Both the position numbers and the translations under genes were made by a program. From Quercus robur (taxonomy: Eukaryota > Streptophyta > Magnoliopsida > Fagales > Fagaceae): a stretch of DNA of 64,000 bases. Shown here in pieces: positions 35,601 through 46,399 of the stretch. The notes beneath the pieces are model-generated. The model was not told where the DNA came from. It worked only from the letters and a program-made list of their open reading frames with translations, and did no database searches. Location of the stretch: contig NC_065543.1 of the NCBI RefSeq assembly GCF_932294415.1, forward strand, positions 45,657,777 to 45,721,776, in the 5' to 3' direction. How positions within the stretch are numbered: position 1 is the stretch's first letter; every line of letters begins with the position of its first letter.

Positions 35601-36668
35601 TATCATACTCAAATTTGTTGATCTTGAAGTGTTGAAACCCTTCTATAATCCTTTTAACTGGGTCAAATTCATTGCGATCTGTCTCTTGCAATCCAGTTAT
35701 CAACTTCTCAATTTGTGCAACCGCCACATCATCCTTGTTACTGCAGCCAAGTAATCGAGTTTAGTCAACAATCTCATGGATTGTTAGGTATGGTTAGAAA
35801 GCATAACATTAACTGTTGCTTCTCTAATTGGTAGCAATCTTTTCATTTCAACAATACATATGGAATTGTAAACATGCCAAAGTTCTGAGTCAACAAATAA
35901 TAATGTCCTGTGAATGCTTTTTCCACATGACGGAACTTGTCATGCATAGATTTTCTTTGTTGTTTTAAATGTTGTGTTTGTTGAGACAATGACAAAGGTT
36001 GTATTTCTATTGTTATCCCTTGACCCAAAACAAAATTATCACACTATAAAGGGATGATATTTCTACACTAAAAAACAATTATTTACACATCATCACATGA
36101 GAGGAGGTAAAAAGGAAAAAATTAACATTTTCCAATGTTAAAATATCATTTCTCCATCTCAAATAATAAATATCAAAAGCCTTAATGATTTTCTATAAAA
36201 GAAAATATCACCAATTTTATTATAAAAAAAAAAACTTAAAAATAATATAATAATAAAGGTAATCAATGCTACATAAACAATATAATAAATAAAATTTTAA
36301 TTACTTTTATGTTTTATATTTAGAAGTTAACACGTCAATTGGTAAGATATATGATCAAGGTCATATTTGTAGTAGTTATAGAATCACTTTTTTTTAAACT
36401 TTTTTTTTTTTGGGGATGTGGTGTTAGAAGAAGTTTAGGTTTATATTTTAATTTCTTACACCAACATTTCATATCGCCTAGTGGAAAGGTTTTTTTTTTT
36501 TTTTTTTTTTTTTGAGACTACACCTAGTGGAAAGGTTAGTAATGCTATCTAAACCCCTTTAAAAATTTCTTATATTTACACCTATATGACAAACCAAGGG
36601 TTTCTGAACAAGTGGTAAAACCTGAGAAACTTCTTCAATCCTTCAATGGCTTCCTCCAATGACCCCAT
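32664..36668 (-). CDS. Beta-carbonic anhydrase, C-terminally truncated (copy B)
   Basis: Seven coding exons mirror copy A on the minus strand: 36668-36622, 35740-35609, 33645-33597, 33427-33311, 33188-33135, 33019-32934 and 32769-32664, again 591 nt, 197 codons, no stop, GT-AG borders. Zinc motifs CSDSR and GHSRCGG are intact; ACSDSR has become SCSDSR. Other changes from A: A2G near the start, L-to-R, L-to-I and R-to-Q in exon 2, V-to-E and E-to-K at the end of exon 5, K-to-N after CGGI, D-to-V in exon 7. By hand count 10 of 16 differences change an amino acid. The last exon(s) are missing at the same donor. Retaining the intron would add about 43 residues, ending at 32532. Likely pseudogene or truncated product. 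Confidence 0.85.
33696..33853. mobile_element. Short foldback MITE in carbonic anhydrase intron (copy B)
   Basis: Orthologous to the element at 8201-8353, with the same inverted arms around CCATTTTAG/CTAAAATG. Confidence 0.55.
34096..35509. mobile_element. PIF/Harbinger-like element in carbonic anhydrase intron (copy B), with nested MITE
   Basis: Same GAGCATTCTCATCAAA ends and TAA duplication (34093-34095 and 35510-35512) as at 8596-9561. It is longer because of a nested 429-bp MITE and extra simple sequence near 35190-35290. The long open frame on its minus strand (34639-35067, Val/Gly-rich) is the complement of the CCA/ACC-rich zone and is not a gene. Confidence 0.7.
34128..34556. mobile_element. 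PIF/Harbinger-like MITE, copy B only
   Basis: The left end GGTTATGTTTGATAA and the reversed right end GGATATGCCTGGTAA are inverted repeats flanked by TTA (34125-34127 and 34557-34559). The interior is AT-rich with repeated TTTTCTATTTT/GAAAATAG motifs. Copy A reads straight through at about 8627. Confidence 0.75.
36492..36522 (-). mobile_element. 31-bp poly(T) retro-insertion with 15-bp target-site duplication
   Basis: A T run plus GAGACTACA is flanked by CCTAGTGGAAAGGTT at 36477-36491 and 36523-36537. Copy A has the site once (near 10526). On the minus strand this is a nine-base fragment with a poly(A) tail, as expected for an extremely shortened LINE-driven insertion. Confidence 0.75.
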
Positions 36669-37496
36669 AGGTAAAACTTCTTTCTGCAATTTAAGGAAAT
36701 GTAAATTATAAAGTGAAGCATATACAGAATTAATCGTATTGTAAATAATAATAATAAAAAAAGCTTAATTTTTCTGAAAAAAACATCATGAAATTGGCAG
36801 TATATACTTAATAGTTGATTGTTTCTAAAGAAGAAAGTTGTTCTCTGAAATTCAAAATTATATTTAACAAAAAAGAAAAAAGGAACCACGAGATATACTT
36901 GTGTCCAAAAATAATAATAATAATAATAATAATAAGAAACTTTATAGTAGAGCTCCATGCATTAGAAATTTGGAAAATTTTATAAGAAGAAAAGAAAATT
37001 ATCTAAAATGGCAATCAAAGTTAAAAGTCCTATGAAATGTAACCTACAATAATTGGGAACAAAAAATGAATTTGTTTGAAAAATATAAGTTAAACTTGGA
37101 AAATTTTATGAGAAGAAGTAAAATATAATGACAAAGTAACCTAGCCAGAATAATTAGGACCAAATTAAGTACGATGCTGTTTGAAAACATAAGTTCCACG
37201 CACTGGAAACTCGTAAAAATCAATAAGAAATGAAGGAAAATCTCTAAAATGGCAATCAAGCTTAAAACAATTATAAAACTCTAATGGAAATATAACCTAA
37301 AATAATTAGGACCAAGGTATATATACATATATGATCTTGTTTGAAAAACAAAGACGATGAAGCACATATTAGTAATCAGAAAATATAAGAATTAACAGAC
37401 CGAATTCTAAGGATTTCACTTTGAAATTTTGAAGAACTTGCTGCCTAATGTAAACCAAGTACACTTGCACACATATCTTGCACTGAGTGAAGGTCT

Positions 37497-37509
37497 CTAT
37501 TTATAAGCC
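37497..37509 (-). promoter_or_regulatory. TATA box of carbonic anhydrase copy B
   Basis: Identical to the box of copy A (GGCTTATAAATAG on the minus strand). The upstream 200 bp differ from copy A by several deletions of about 20 bp, for instance around 37525 and 37690. Confidence 0.6.
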
Positions 37510-38347
37510 AAGTCTCTATGCTTATCTTCATATCAGAAACGTTTTTCACAGACCACATTTGATTGTCTCGTCAACATAAAAGTCAATGGAAAAAATAATT
37601 TTCTTAATTTCACATGGTAAAATAAACACGTCTCTATATGTGTCCTTGTTTTTATACTATATCTTAGCTATGAAACCATGTTCCCATTGGACATGTCCTA
37701 TTGTCTCCTATCTTCTTTTTTGCATGAATAATATGTAATGTTTTCCTTCTCCTTGATGAAAATGAAATTAATCAATGTTTCCAAGTTAAAAATGACATAT
37801 GAATAACATTTTTTAGGTCATAAAGTTGCTCTTTTTATTACACTTATAAAAACCTTGTAATTTAATTGATACTTATTCATAAAAGAAATACTTCAAAGAT
37901 TAGAAGGAAAATGGTTCAAGTTATGAGGTTAACAACATAATATCACCATTAAAAAAAACATGTTACATCAATCATTTGCAATAAATTAGAGGACAAAGAT
38001 GAGTATGTTTGAGGTTGCCAACTAGTACATTAGCAAAATCTCCAAATAGTTATAATTAAATTTGCTATTACTTTTGTTTTTTTCAATAAAGTTAGAGGAG
38101 TAAGTACTGTTTTTTGGTTCAAAAACAAAAATGTCTACTTCAGTTATGTATGAGGGGTGAACATATGATTAGCGTGCAAAAGATTATCTTCTCAATTTTT
38201 TCTAAGTCTTGGGAATCTAAAGTTTGAAATATTAAGGTAAAAAAATAGTTTTTTATTCGTTAGGTAGGAGCATCAATTCATGTGATTTTCACGCCATTTG
38301 GGTAACCTCCCAGTCAAGAGGTAGGTGGTCTAAGTTTTTATGGACAG

Positions 38348-39100
38348 CCCATCCTGATAAGGTAAGATCGGTTGTGGCGCCTGAAAGTAATTTACACGCA
38401 AAGTCTTTGCTGGGTAATCCGGAAAGTTTGAGAAATGATATGTCTATAACATTTTTACAACAAATCCTAAGTGGCAAGTTGTTACTGGTTGTTATTGTTG
38501 GGGCAAAAAAGTAATATTAACGTTAGTTTGAAATTTGAACCAATAACAACTAACCACCTGTGATTTGTTGTAAAAATGTTGTAGACGTAGCATCTCTCAA
38601 AAAGTTTTGAAAGGATGTTGCAGTTGATTGATAGTGAACTTGGATTGGCTGCAGACCTTGTGGCCCCACCATGTGTGGATCTCTCTGAGGTGGTAATTAA
38701 TGCAGAGTCAAATCCCCCCAAGAAGCTTCCCACGTACGAAGGTGCCAAGACTAGATCATCTGCAAGCCTTCCTTTCGATGGTGATATTGGGCCCCAGCAG
38801 GAAAATGGGCCAAGCCACACCTTTGCTTTCTCAGCTGGTTGCACGAGGTCTCCACTCTAAGACATATCTAATGTAAGTGGGCCTAAAAGTAAGTCTAAAG
38901 CTACAACCCAAGGTAAGTGGACTAGAATTGATAAGCAGCCCACTACTAACCCCTTTGATGAGAATATGTGTGATTTAAGCAAGGTGAGGCCTGCACCTGA
39001 AGACCTAGAGCCCCAAGTAAAAAAACACAGAGCATCCCTCCCACATGGCCCTAACGTATCTATTTCTCCATTGGCATTGGTTGTTGCCCAGCCACGCTGG
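38348..39100 (+). pseudogene. LINE ORF1 C-terminal remnant
   Basis: Proline/serine-rich sequence (ESNLHAKSLLGNPESL before the MITE, LIDSELGLAADLVAPPCVD after it) runs to a stop at 38858 and then degenerates to about 39100. It matches the low-complexity C-terminal tail of plant L1 ORF1 in position and composition only. A MITE interrupts it. Confidence 0.5.
38430..38598. mobile_element. MITE nested in the LINE
   Basis: The left arm (GACATACATTTTTACAACA type, reading ATAACATTTTTACAACAAAT) and the right arm (ATTTGTTGTAAAAATGTTGT) are inverted over about 60 bp, and the ends read GAGAAATG and CATCTCTC. Flanks GAAAGTTT and AAAAGTTT suggest an imperfect 8-bp duplication, which would fit hAT. Confidence 0.7.
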
Positions 39101-39105
39101 TCACC

Positions 39106-42100
39106 ATGAATTGCCTGAGCTGGAACTGTCGCAGGCTTGGGAACCAACGACGAGTTCAAGAGCTTTCCGAGTTAGTGAGAGCAAAAGGTCCCCACCTGGT
39201 TTTCCTAATGGAAACCAAAAAGAAAAATCCGTACATGGAGAAGATTTGATGCCGTTTGAAGTTTGATATCATGTTCCTAGTTCCTAGAAGAAATCTTAGT
39301 AGCGGTCTTGCCCTGTTTTGGATGAATGATCACAACCTTCATATTCGCACCTTTTCCCTTCACCACATTGATGCAGTGGTAAATCTAAGGATTGATGACG
39401 CCTGGCAATTTATGAGGTTTTACGAAGCTCTAAAGACAGTCAACCGAGAAGATTTTTGGTCCCTACTTCGCCACCTCAGCTCCCATTTTGTCTTACCTTA
39501 GGTCTATATTGGTGATTTTAACGAAATCATAAGGCTAGAGGAAAAGTTTTGGGGTACTTTAAGATCGAATAAGCAAATGCAAGTCTTTAGAGATTGTCTT
39601 GATTTTTATGGCTTTAAGGACATTGGGTTTACTGGGCTGCCATTCACCTAGTGTAATAATAGGTTTGATGGTCCCCTAGTATGGGTCAGGTTAGACAAAG
39701 TTGTTGCCTCGGTGGATTGGATGCTCAAGTTTCCTTCTGTTCGCTTGCACCACCTATCCAATTTTTCTTCAGACCATAAGCTTATTTGGCTCTACTCTGA
39801 TGATGTGCATTGTCGGTTCTATCGCCCTCAAAGGCCTTTCCGCTTCGAAGAGATGTGGATTAAGGATGAGAGGTGTGAAGGGGTGGTCCATGCCGCTTGG
39901 GACTTGTGTCTCGTAGGTGACCCTATAAGGCAAGTTCTACAAAAGGTTAGTAATTGTCAAACTCATCTGAAATCGTGAAATAAGAATGTGTTTGGCAATA
40001 TTAAAGTATCTCTAACTCGTAAAAGAAAGTTGTTGGCTAAGGCAGAATCTAAAGCTATTTCAGGACAGGGCATCAGTCAGGTCAAAGTCCTCAAGGAGGA
40101 AATTAATAAATTGATGGATTTAGAAAAGTGCATGTGGAACCAGAAAGCTAAAACAGACTGGCTCAGACATGGCAATCAGAACTCAAAATATTTCCATTGC
40201 CGTGCCACTAAAAGGAATAAGAAAAATTTCATCTCTGGTCTTGAAGACAACCATGGTCTCTAGGTTGAGGATGAGAATAGAGTTGGTGAGTTGCTTAATG
40301 GTTTCTACCCTTCTTTATTCTCCTCGTCTTGCCCTACCGAGTTTGATGAAGTTCTTGAAGGTGTGGAGCCTCGAGTTACCCAGGATATGAATGCAGTCTT
40401 GCTTAACCCATTTGATGCCTCAAAAGTCCATTTGGCTCTTGGGCAAATGAAAGCCAATACAGCCCCTGGCCAGAATGGGCTTCCCTCCCGGTTCTATAAG
40501 CAATATTGGTCAAAAATCGGCTCTGATGTCTCTGATGCTATCCTGGGTGTGCTAAATTCAGGTAATCTCCTTCCTGACCTTAACCACACTTTCCTTACTC
40601 TCATTCCTAAGATCAAAAGTCCGAGGCGGGTAACGGATTTTAGGCCAATTAGTTTGAGTAATGTGTTGTATAAACTCATTGCGAAGGTGCTTGCTAACCA
40701 TTTGAAAAAGTTTCTTCCTTAGCTGATTTCGAAAACTCAGAAATCTTTCTTAACAAGTCGCCTCATAACCGACAATATATTGATAGCTCATGAGACCCTT
40801 CACTACCTAAAAGCCAAGCGTACTGGTAAGATGGGACTGATGGCTCTGAAGCTCGATATAAGCAAAGCCTATGACTGGGTAGAATGGGTTTTCCTGGAAA
40901 AAATCATGGCGAAAATGGGTTTTAGCAATCGATGTATTTCACTAATCTCCATTTGCATAAGATCCGTCTCCTATTCTATCCTTTTAAATGGGCAACCACA
41001 TGGTCTTATTTCTCCTTAAAGGGGCCTCCAACAAAGTAACTCTCTGTCACCATATCTATTTTTGTTAGTCATTGAAGGGTTGCATGGTCTCTTGAAAAAA
41101 GCGGAAGATGTGGGCAATTTGAGAGGTGTCTCCCTTTGCTCGACTAGCCCCCGGATTTCTCATTTGCTATTTGCTGATGATAGCCTCATCTTCTGTCGCG
41201 CCTCCATCTCAAATTGCCGGAATATCCAAGAAATACTTTTGAAGTATAAAAGGGCTTCGGGTCAAAATATCAATCGGGGTAAGACCAATCTGTTCTTTAG
41301 TTCCAACACGTCCACTCAGAGTCAGGTTAAAATTAAAGCTCTCTTGGTAGTTCCCGCCATCCAAAGGTATGAGCAGTATCTTGGCCTCCCTCCTTGGTTG
41401 GCCGGGCTAAAAAGAAATCTTTCAGTATGATTAAGGAGAGGATATGGAAGAAGTTAAAGGGTTGGAAAGAAAAATTATTGTCTCAAGTGGGTAGGGAGAT
41501 ATTGATCAAGGCGGTGATCCAGGCGATCCCCATCTATACCTTGTCGTGCTTCAAAATTCCGAAAGGGCTTATCAATGAAATTGAATGCTTGATTAGGAAA
41601 TTTTTGTGGGGTTATCGTGGAGAGCAGAAACGAATCCACTAGGTCAGTTGGGAGAAGTTATGCCTCCCAAAAAGTGAGAGGGGGATGGGGTTTAGAGAAT
41701 TAAGTAGATTTAATGACTCCCTCCTTGCTAAGCAAGTGTGGCGTCTAAAGAACAATGAGGATTCTCTGTTTCATAGGGTCTTCAAGGCAAAAAATTTTCC
41801 GAACTGCTCAATTATGGAGGCAAATAGTTCAAGTAAAGGGTCCTACACATGGAAGAGCATAGCCCAAGCTAGACAGGTTATTGATTTGGGTTTGGTTTGG
41901 TGTGTTGGGGACGATAAGTCCATAAAAGTCAGAGGCGATAAATGGTTACCAAGCCTATACAGTAGCTGTATTGTTTCCCTACTTTCGTCCCTCAGCTCAG
42001 ATTCAAATGTTAGTGCCTTGATTGATGAAGAGTCCTACACATGGAACTTGGACTTGATTAAGAGTGAATTCTTAGCTCATGAAGCTAAAATCATCTTTGG

Positions 42101-43235
42101 TATCCCATTAAGTATACACAATACCCCAGATAAACAGGTTTGGCTTCCCAATAAATAGGTTTGGCTTCCCTCTAACCAAGGTGTGTTTACCACTCGCAGT
42201 GCCTATAAGCTATTAGCTTTGGCTAAGAGACTGTCCCTCCCTAATTGCTTAGACTCTGAAAGGCGTAGTCAAATGTGGAAAGGTATTTGGTCCTTACAGG
42301 TACTTCACAAGATCAAGCATCTGATGTGGAAGGCAACAAATGAGGCAATCCCTACTTTATATAATCTGTGGAGACGGCAAGTGGTCCAATCGGTCTCCTG
42401 CCCTAGCTGTAATTCTGCTTGTGAGGATACTATTCACACGTTGTGGGGCTGCCCTGCTCTAATGACCGTCTAGGAAGCTAATGGTTTAAGGAAAAATCTA
42501 TGTCGGTACAAATTCTCCAAAGTTGCAGACCTACTTGAAATGGTTTTCACATACCAGGGTAGCACCGACACAGACCTTTTGGCAATGATCTTCTGGTTGA
42601 TATGTGAGAAAAGAAATGCAGACCGTATGCGGGACAGCTCCTTTTGCTACCAAGATATTCGACCCAGGCCCATACGGCTCCTCCATGATTTCTCAGCTGC
42701 CTAGTTACCACAAAAAACCGATTACCCCTCTGTGCTAGCTAGGCGAGCCAGGTGGATCCCTCCCATCTCCTCGAGCTACAAAGTTAATTATGACAGGGCG
42801 ATCTTCAAGGAAATTGGGGTGGCGGGTTTGGGTGTGGTCATCCAAGATGCAAAGGGTAGCATGATTGGTGCGTTAATGGAGAGAATTCCCCTCCCTCTCG
42901 TTGTGGCCACGGTGGAAGCTCTTTCCTGTAGAAGAGCTGTCCTGTTTGCTAAGGAATTGAGTATCTTTTATGCTACTTTTGAGAATGATTCAGAAATTGT
43001 AACAAATGCTCTGTGTGGTGGAGGGTCTAACCATCCCGAATTTGGTCTTGTCATTATGGACTCCCTTGTTCTTGCTCGTGGTTTTCGCTCTTGTAACTTT
43101 GTTCATGTAAAACGTCTAGGCAATTTAGTTGCCCATTTCCTTGCCAAAAAGTCTAAATCTAGCAATGAGCTTTTGGTCTGGATTGAATCCATCCCTGACG
43201 ACATAGCTCCTCTTGTATCTCGTGATATTTTGTAA
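39106..43235 (+). pseudogene. LINE ORF2 pseudogene (endonuclease, reverse transcriptase, RNase H)
   Basis: The ATG at 39106 begins MNCLSWNCR, the endonuclease signature; GDFNEI near 39510 belongs to the same domain. Reverse transcriptase covers about 40440-41430: PKIKSPRRVTDFRPISL, KLDISKAYDWVEW, a decayed RQGDP motif, SPYLF, and the FADDSL catalytic motif at about 41170. The zf-RVT region (42180-42470) has SCPSCNSACEDTIHTLWGC. RNase H (about 42770-43230) starts YDRAIFKEIGVAGLGVVI. At least nine stops interrupt it (39498, 39650, 39976, 40261, 40720, 41018, 41640, 42157, 42472), nearly all where Trp, Gln or Arg codons are expected. Confidence 0.85.
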
Positions 43236-43738
43236 TCTCTATTTTTATCAATCTAGCAGGCTTTCAAGTCTGGTTTCTCAAAAAAAAAAAAAAAAAAGGT
43301 TTTTATGGACAGCAATTTCCTACATAAAGCATTAAAGCTTCATGAGCCTTGAATCACTTGTTTTTTTTAATGGATTATATCTTTATCAAATTACATTGAT
43401 AATTATACATATTTGGACAAATAAGTGAAACTAGATTGTAATCTTTGTTTACACACAGAAACAATAGCGATAGTGAGGTATCCAGATCAGTAAGGTGGTC
43501 ATTATAGCTTATTTGCTTTTATGCTAACCATAACATTTACTACATCATTTATCACAATTATCCTATGTAGCAGATTATGAATGATTAGCTGTCACTTTCA
43601 CGTGTACCCACAACTTTTTTTTCTACTGCTCATAGTTAGTCACATAGCACAATTATAGGAAAATGTGTGATTCTAGAATTATTGTTACTTTTAGTCATTC
43701 CAACTTTGAGATTCAAATTCAAATCATCTTGAAAAATA

Positions 43739-43908
43739 GTAATGCTACATCCACAAAGTATCTTATAACATTTTTACAAACTATTAATGTGGCAAATTCT
43801 TACTGGTTCTTATTTGGGTCTAACACTGACATTACTTTTTTACTTACCAATAACTACTCACCGCATCAGTAGTTTGTAAAATAGTTTATGACTTTAACAT
43901 TTTCCATA
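43739..43908. mobile_element. Foldback MITE, second member of the family at 19557
   Basis: Shares TTTTTACAAACTATTAATGT on the left and CGCATCAGTAGTTTGTAAAA on the right, plus an internal TTACTGGTTCTTATTTGGGT. Confidence 0.6.
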
Positions 43909-44153
43909 ACCATAATTCAAATGAAGACCTATTTAATTTGATTTAATCAATTGGTTTTTTTTTTCTTAAAATTGCTTATTCGATACCAATATATATATAT
44001 ATATATATATCAAACCAAAAAACCAATAGGATTAAACTGTTCAACCTCTTAATTGATTTCATCCTTCTCTCTTCTCATCCCTCCCAATTACTAAAGATCA
44101 ATTCTCAATTCAAATTGCTTCTAGATGAATAAATAAATTATAGAAAACATTTG

Positions 44154-44577
44154 GGTCTGTTTGGATATCACTTATTACTGAAAACTGAAAACACTATAAC
44201 AAAATAATTTTTAAATGTGTGAATAGTGCTGTGGGACCCAGTTTTAATGAAAATTTTGCTAAATTAAATAACTTGTGGGTCTCGTGAACAGTGCATGAGA
44301 CCCATTGACAAAGATGCAAACACGCTGAAAAACGTTTTCAGCGCAATCCAAACTAACACTTAGTGCACATTTGGATTGCATTGAAAAGGAAAGCAGACGC
44401 ACGTCTATGTTTTTTGTGCGGGTCTCGTGCACTATTCACAGGACCCGCAAGTACTTTTTTCAATAAAAATAACTTTAAAACTAGTCTTACGGTACTATTC
44501 ACACATTTAAAAATTATTTTATTACAATATTTTCAGTTTTTAATTTTTAGCAATAAGCGATATCCAAACAGACGGTT
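44154..44577. mobile_element. Two related MITEs joined back to back
   Basis: 44154-44359 begins GTCTGTTTGGATATC and contains GTGAATAGTGC and GGGACCC. 44360-44577 is a related element in the opposite orientation, ending GATATCCAAACAGAC. Together they form a large imperfect palindrome. Copy A lacks both (near 19953). They belong to the same family as 11849-12145. Confidence 0.65.
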
Positions 44578-45061
44578 AGAGTTTTTGTCTTAAATTCTAT
44601 GAAACGTTATTTTTGGGCTGTACTCCTTCCCATGTAGTGTGGGTTTCAGGGCCTAACCCATAAGTTGGTTCTGTTTGCAGCGGCCGAATGAACTCCTTCA
44701 AGGGCTGGCCCAAACATTTGGGCTAATCAACTTAACCTTAAAAAGAATGTTATAATGGCTACATATTGGACTTCCTAAATATGTGTTCAGCCCACAAGGC
44801 CACAATGCAAAAAACATTGTACTAGGCCACTAGCTTGTAACTACACTATGGAATGGAGTCATGGACTATGGAGCCTCAATTTTCTTTTTCTTTTTTTGGG
44901 ATAAATTGAAAGACTATATGTTTTTTTTATATAAATAAATGAGACTCAGTTTTCTTTTGTCCAACTAATATTTCCTTTCATATTATCTTTTCCAAATTCA
45001 CATATAGCAAGCATGACTACATGAAGCAACCCTTAATATATCAACTTTATTTAAATTTCGT

Positions 45062-45406
45062 TATCTATGCAACTAAACCAGAAAATGTAAGATTTCAAAT
45101 CAGTTTCTCTCTCCTCAGTTGAATTTTCTCAGAAACCAAACAAAATCTAACAAACACAAAAATAAAAACAAAATCGATAATTTCATTACCTAAAAAAGAA
45201 CTAATTTAAAAAAAATAAATAAAGCCACTCAAAACACAATCAATTGAAAGAAAATAGTATAAAATTATACGAATTAACAACAAAATGATGAACTTTCAAT
45301 CTGCAGAGAGAGACGTCTCGATCGCCAATTCGAACACTTTGAGATTGATCCAACTTAGTCTTCATAGCTCCGATTCTCTTTTGCGGTGACTCGTTGACGT
45401 TTTGAG

Positions 45407-45441
<35 letters not shown>

Positions 45442-45472
45442 TAAAATAAGAGAGAGAGAGAGAGAGAAAAAA
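45062..45472 (-). other. 410-bp insert resembling the captured 5' end of a gene
   Basis: Absent at the matching place in copy A (about 20440). On the minus strand it starts with a CT/GA microsatellite, then a GC-richer stretch with an ATG at 45362 (MKTKLDQSQSVRIGDRDVSL), then a T-rich, intron-like stretch with GTTTGGTTTCTGAGAAAAT. This is the layout of a plant gene's 5' UTR, first exon and intron. I do not recognise the protein. No target-site duplication was found. Confidence 0.4.
45410..45469. repeat. (GA)n microsatellite, two blocks
   Basis: GA repeats are interrupted by AAAATAAAATAA and followed by an A run. Confidence 0.85.
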
Positions 45473-46307
45473 AAAATCATGAAACAACCCATATTTCTCC
45501 AACTTTTATGTCCCATACTACAATTATTACAAATTTGTTCTCAAAAAAAATTATTACAAATTTCATTATATTAAATGTAAAATAATGATGTGTCAACTTT
45601 TAACTATAAAATATAAAATAATATAAAAATTTATTTGTAGTGTGCTGTTGATTTAACACCATCCACATATATTGTCATGGCAATTGGAAAATATTCTTAA
45701 AATAAAATTGAGATATACATAAACACATACAAATAGTAAAGCATAAAAGATTGTCTTAAAATGGATCGACAAGGGCAAAGAGCTCAAATAACATTTCCGG
45801 GTCTTTTTCACGAAAATGTCCAAAATTTAAATCTCCATTATTTGCTTATAACTATAGAATAAAAAACAAAAAACAAAAAACAAAAATGGAACCGAGAGTA
45901 GTTGGTAGGCTATACTAGAACAATTGTGAGAACAATTGTGAAAGGCCCAATTTAGCCCAAAAAGTGATTTATATATAAGGTGTATACTAGTAAAAGCAAT
46001 CTAGCACAGCCAAAAATGGCAAATAGACAATATAGTCTATGCAATCAATCAATAAGAGATTCGCCCGCCTTAAAAAAAAAAATAATAATAAATAAATATA
46101 AATAAATAATTGATTGATGTTTTCATCAAGTGATAAAGAGATATCATATTATAAATCAAAATTATTTCAAAAAAAAAATCAATAATATAATTATAAAAAA
46201 AAAAAGTTTATAAAAAAATGATAATATAGTGCTCGGGATGAGCAAAAACCCACCTCTCAGACTGAGAGCCTTACCTCCTTTTCTGTTAAGCACTCTCTCC
46301 TCTTTTT

Positions 46308-46315
46308 TATATATA
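46308..46315 (+). promoter_or_regulatory. TATA box of PEX14
   Basis: TATATATA lies about 90 bp before the ATG, followed by a pyrimidine-rich stretch (TTTCCTCTCTCTATT) typical of a plant start region. The end of the upstream segmental duplication is only about 320 bp away. Confidence 0.5.
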
Positions 46316-46399
46316 ATAATAATAGTTCCACAATTTCCTCTCTCTATTCTATTTTTCCCTTTATTCATTTCCGTTCTGTAAAATTCACTGCTGATTATC

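Larger units (their letters stand above)
38348..43298 (+). mobile_element. L1-type LINE, 5'-truncated, copy B only
   Basis: A 14-bp target-site duplication (GTTTTTATGGACAG) lies at 38334-38347 and 43299-43312. Between them are the end of ORF1, an ORF2 with endonuclease, reverse transcriptase, zf-RVT and RNase H domains, a short 3' UTR and a poly(A) tract at 43280-43297. The element lacks the N-terminal part of ORF1 including any zinc knuckle, so it was 5'-truncated. It inserted after the duplication, since copy A has an uninterrupted equivalent at about 13308-13322. Confidence 0.9.
29550..45985. repeat. Segmental duplication, copy B
   Basis: Direct copy of 4084-20950. It starts directly after the Copia 3' LTR and ends about 400 bp upstream of the PEX14 start codon. 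Relative to copy A it lacks the hAT, MULE, Harbinger-type and several MITE insertions and most of 13330-16790. It gained a LINE (38348-43298), a PIF-like MITE (34128-34556), a back-to-back MITE pair (44154-44577) and a 410-bp insert (about 45062-45472). Hand comparison of the 591 carbonic anhydrase coding bases gives 16 differences (2.7 percent). Confidence 0.85.
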
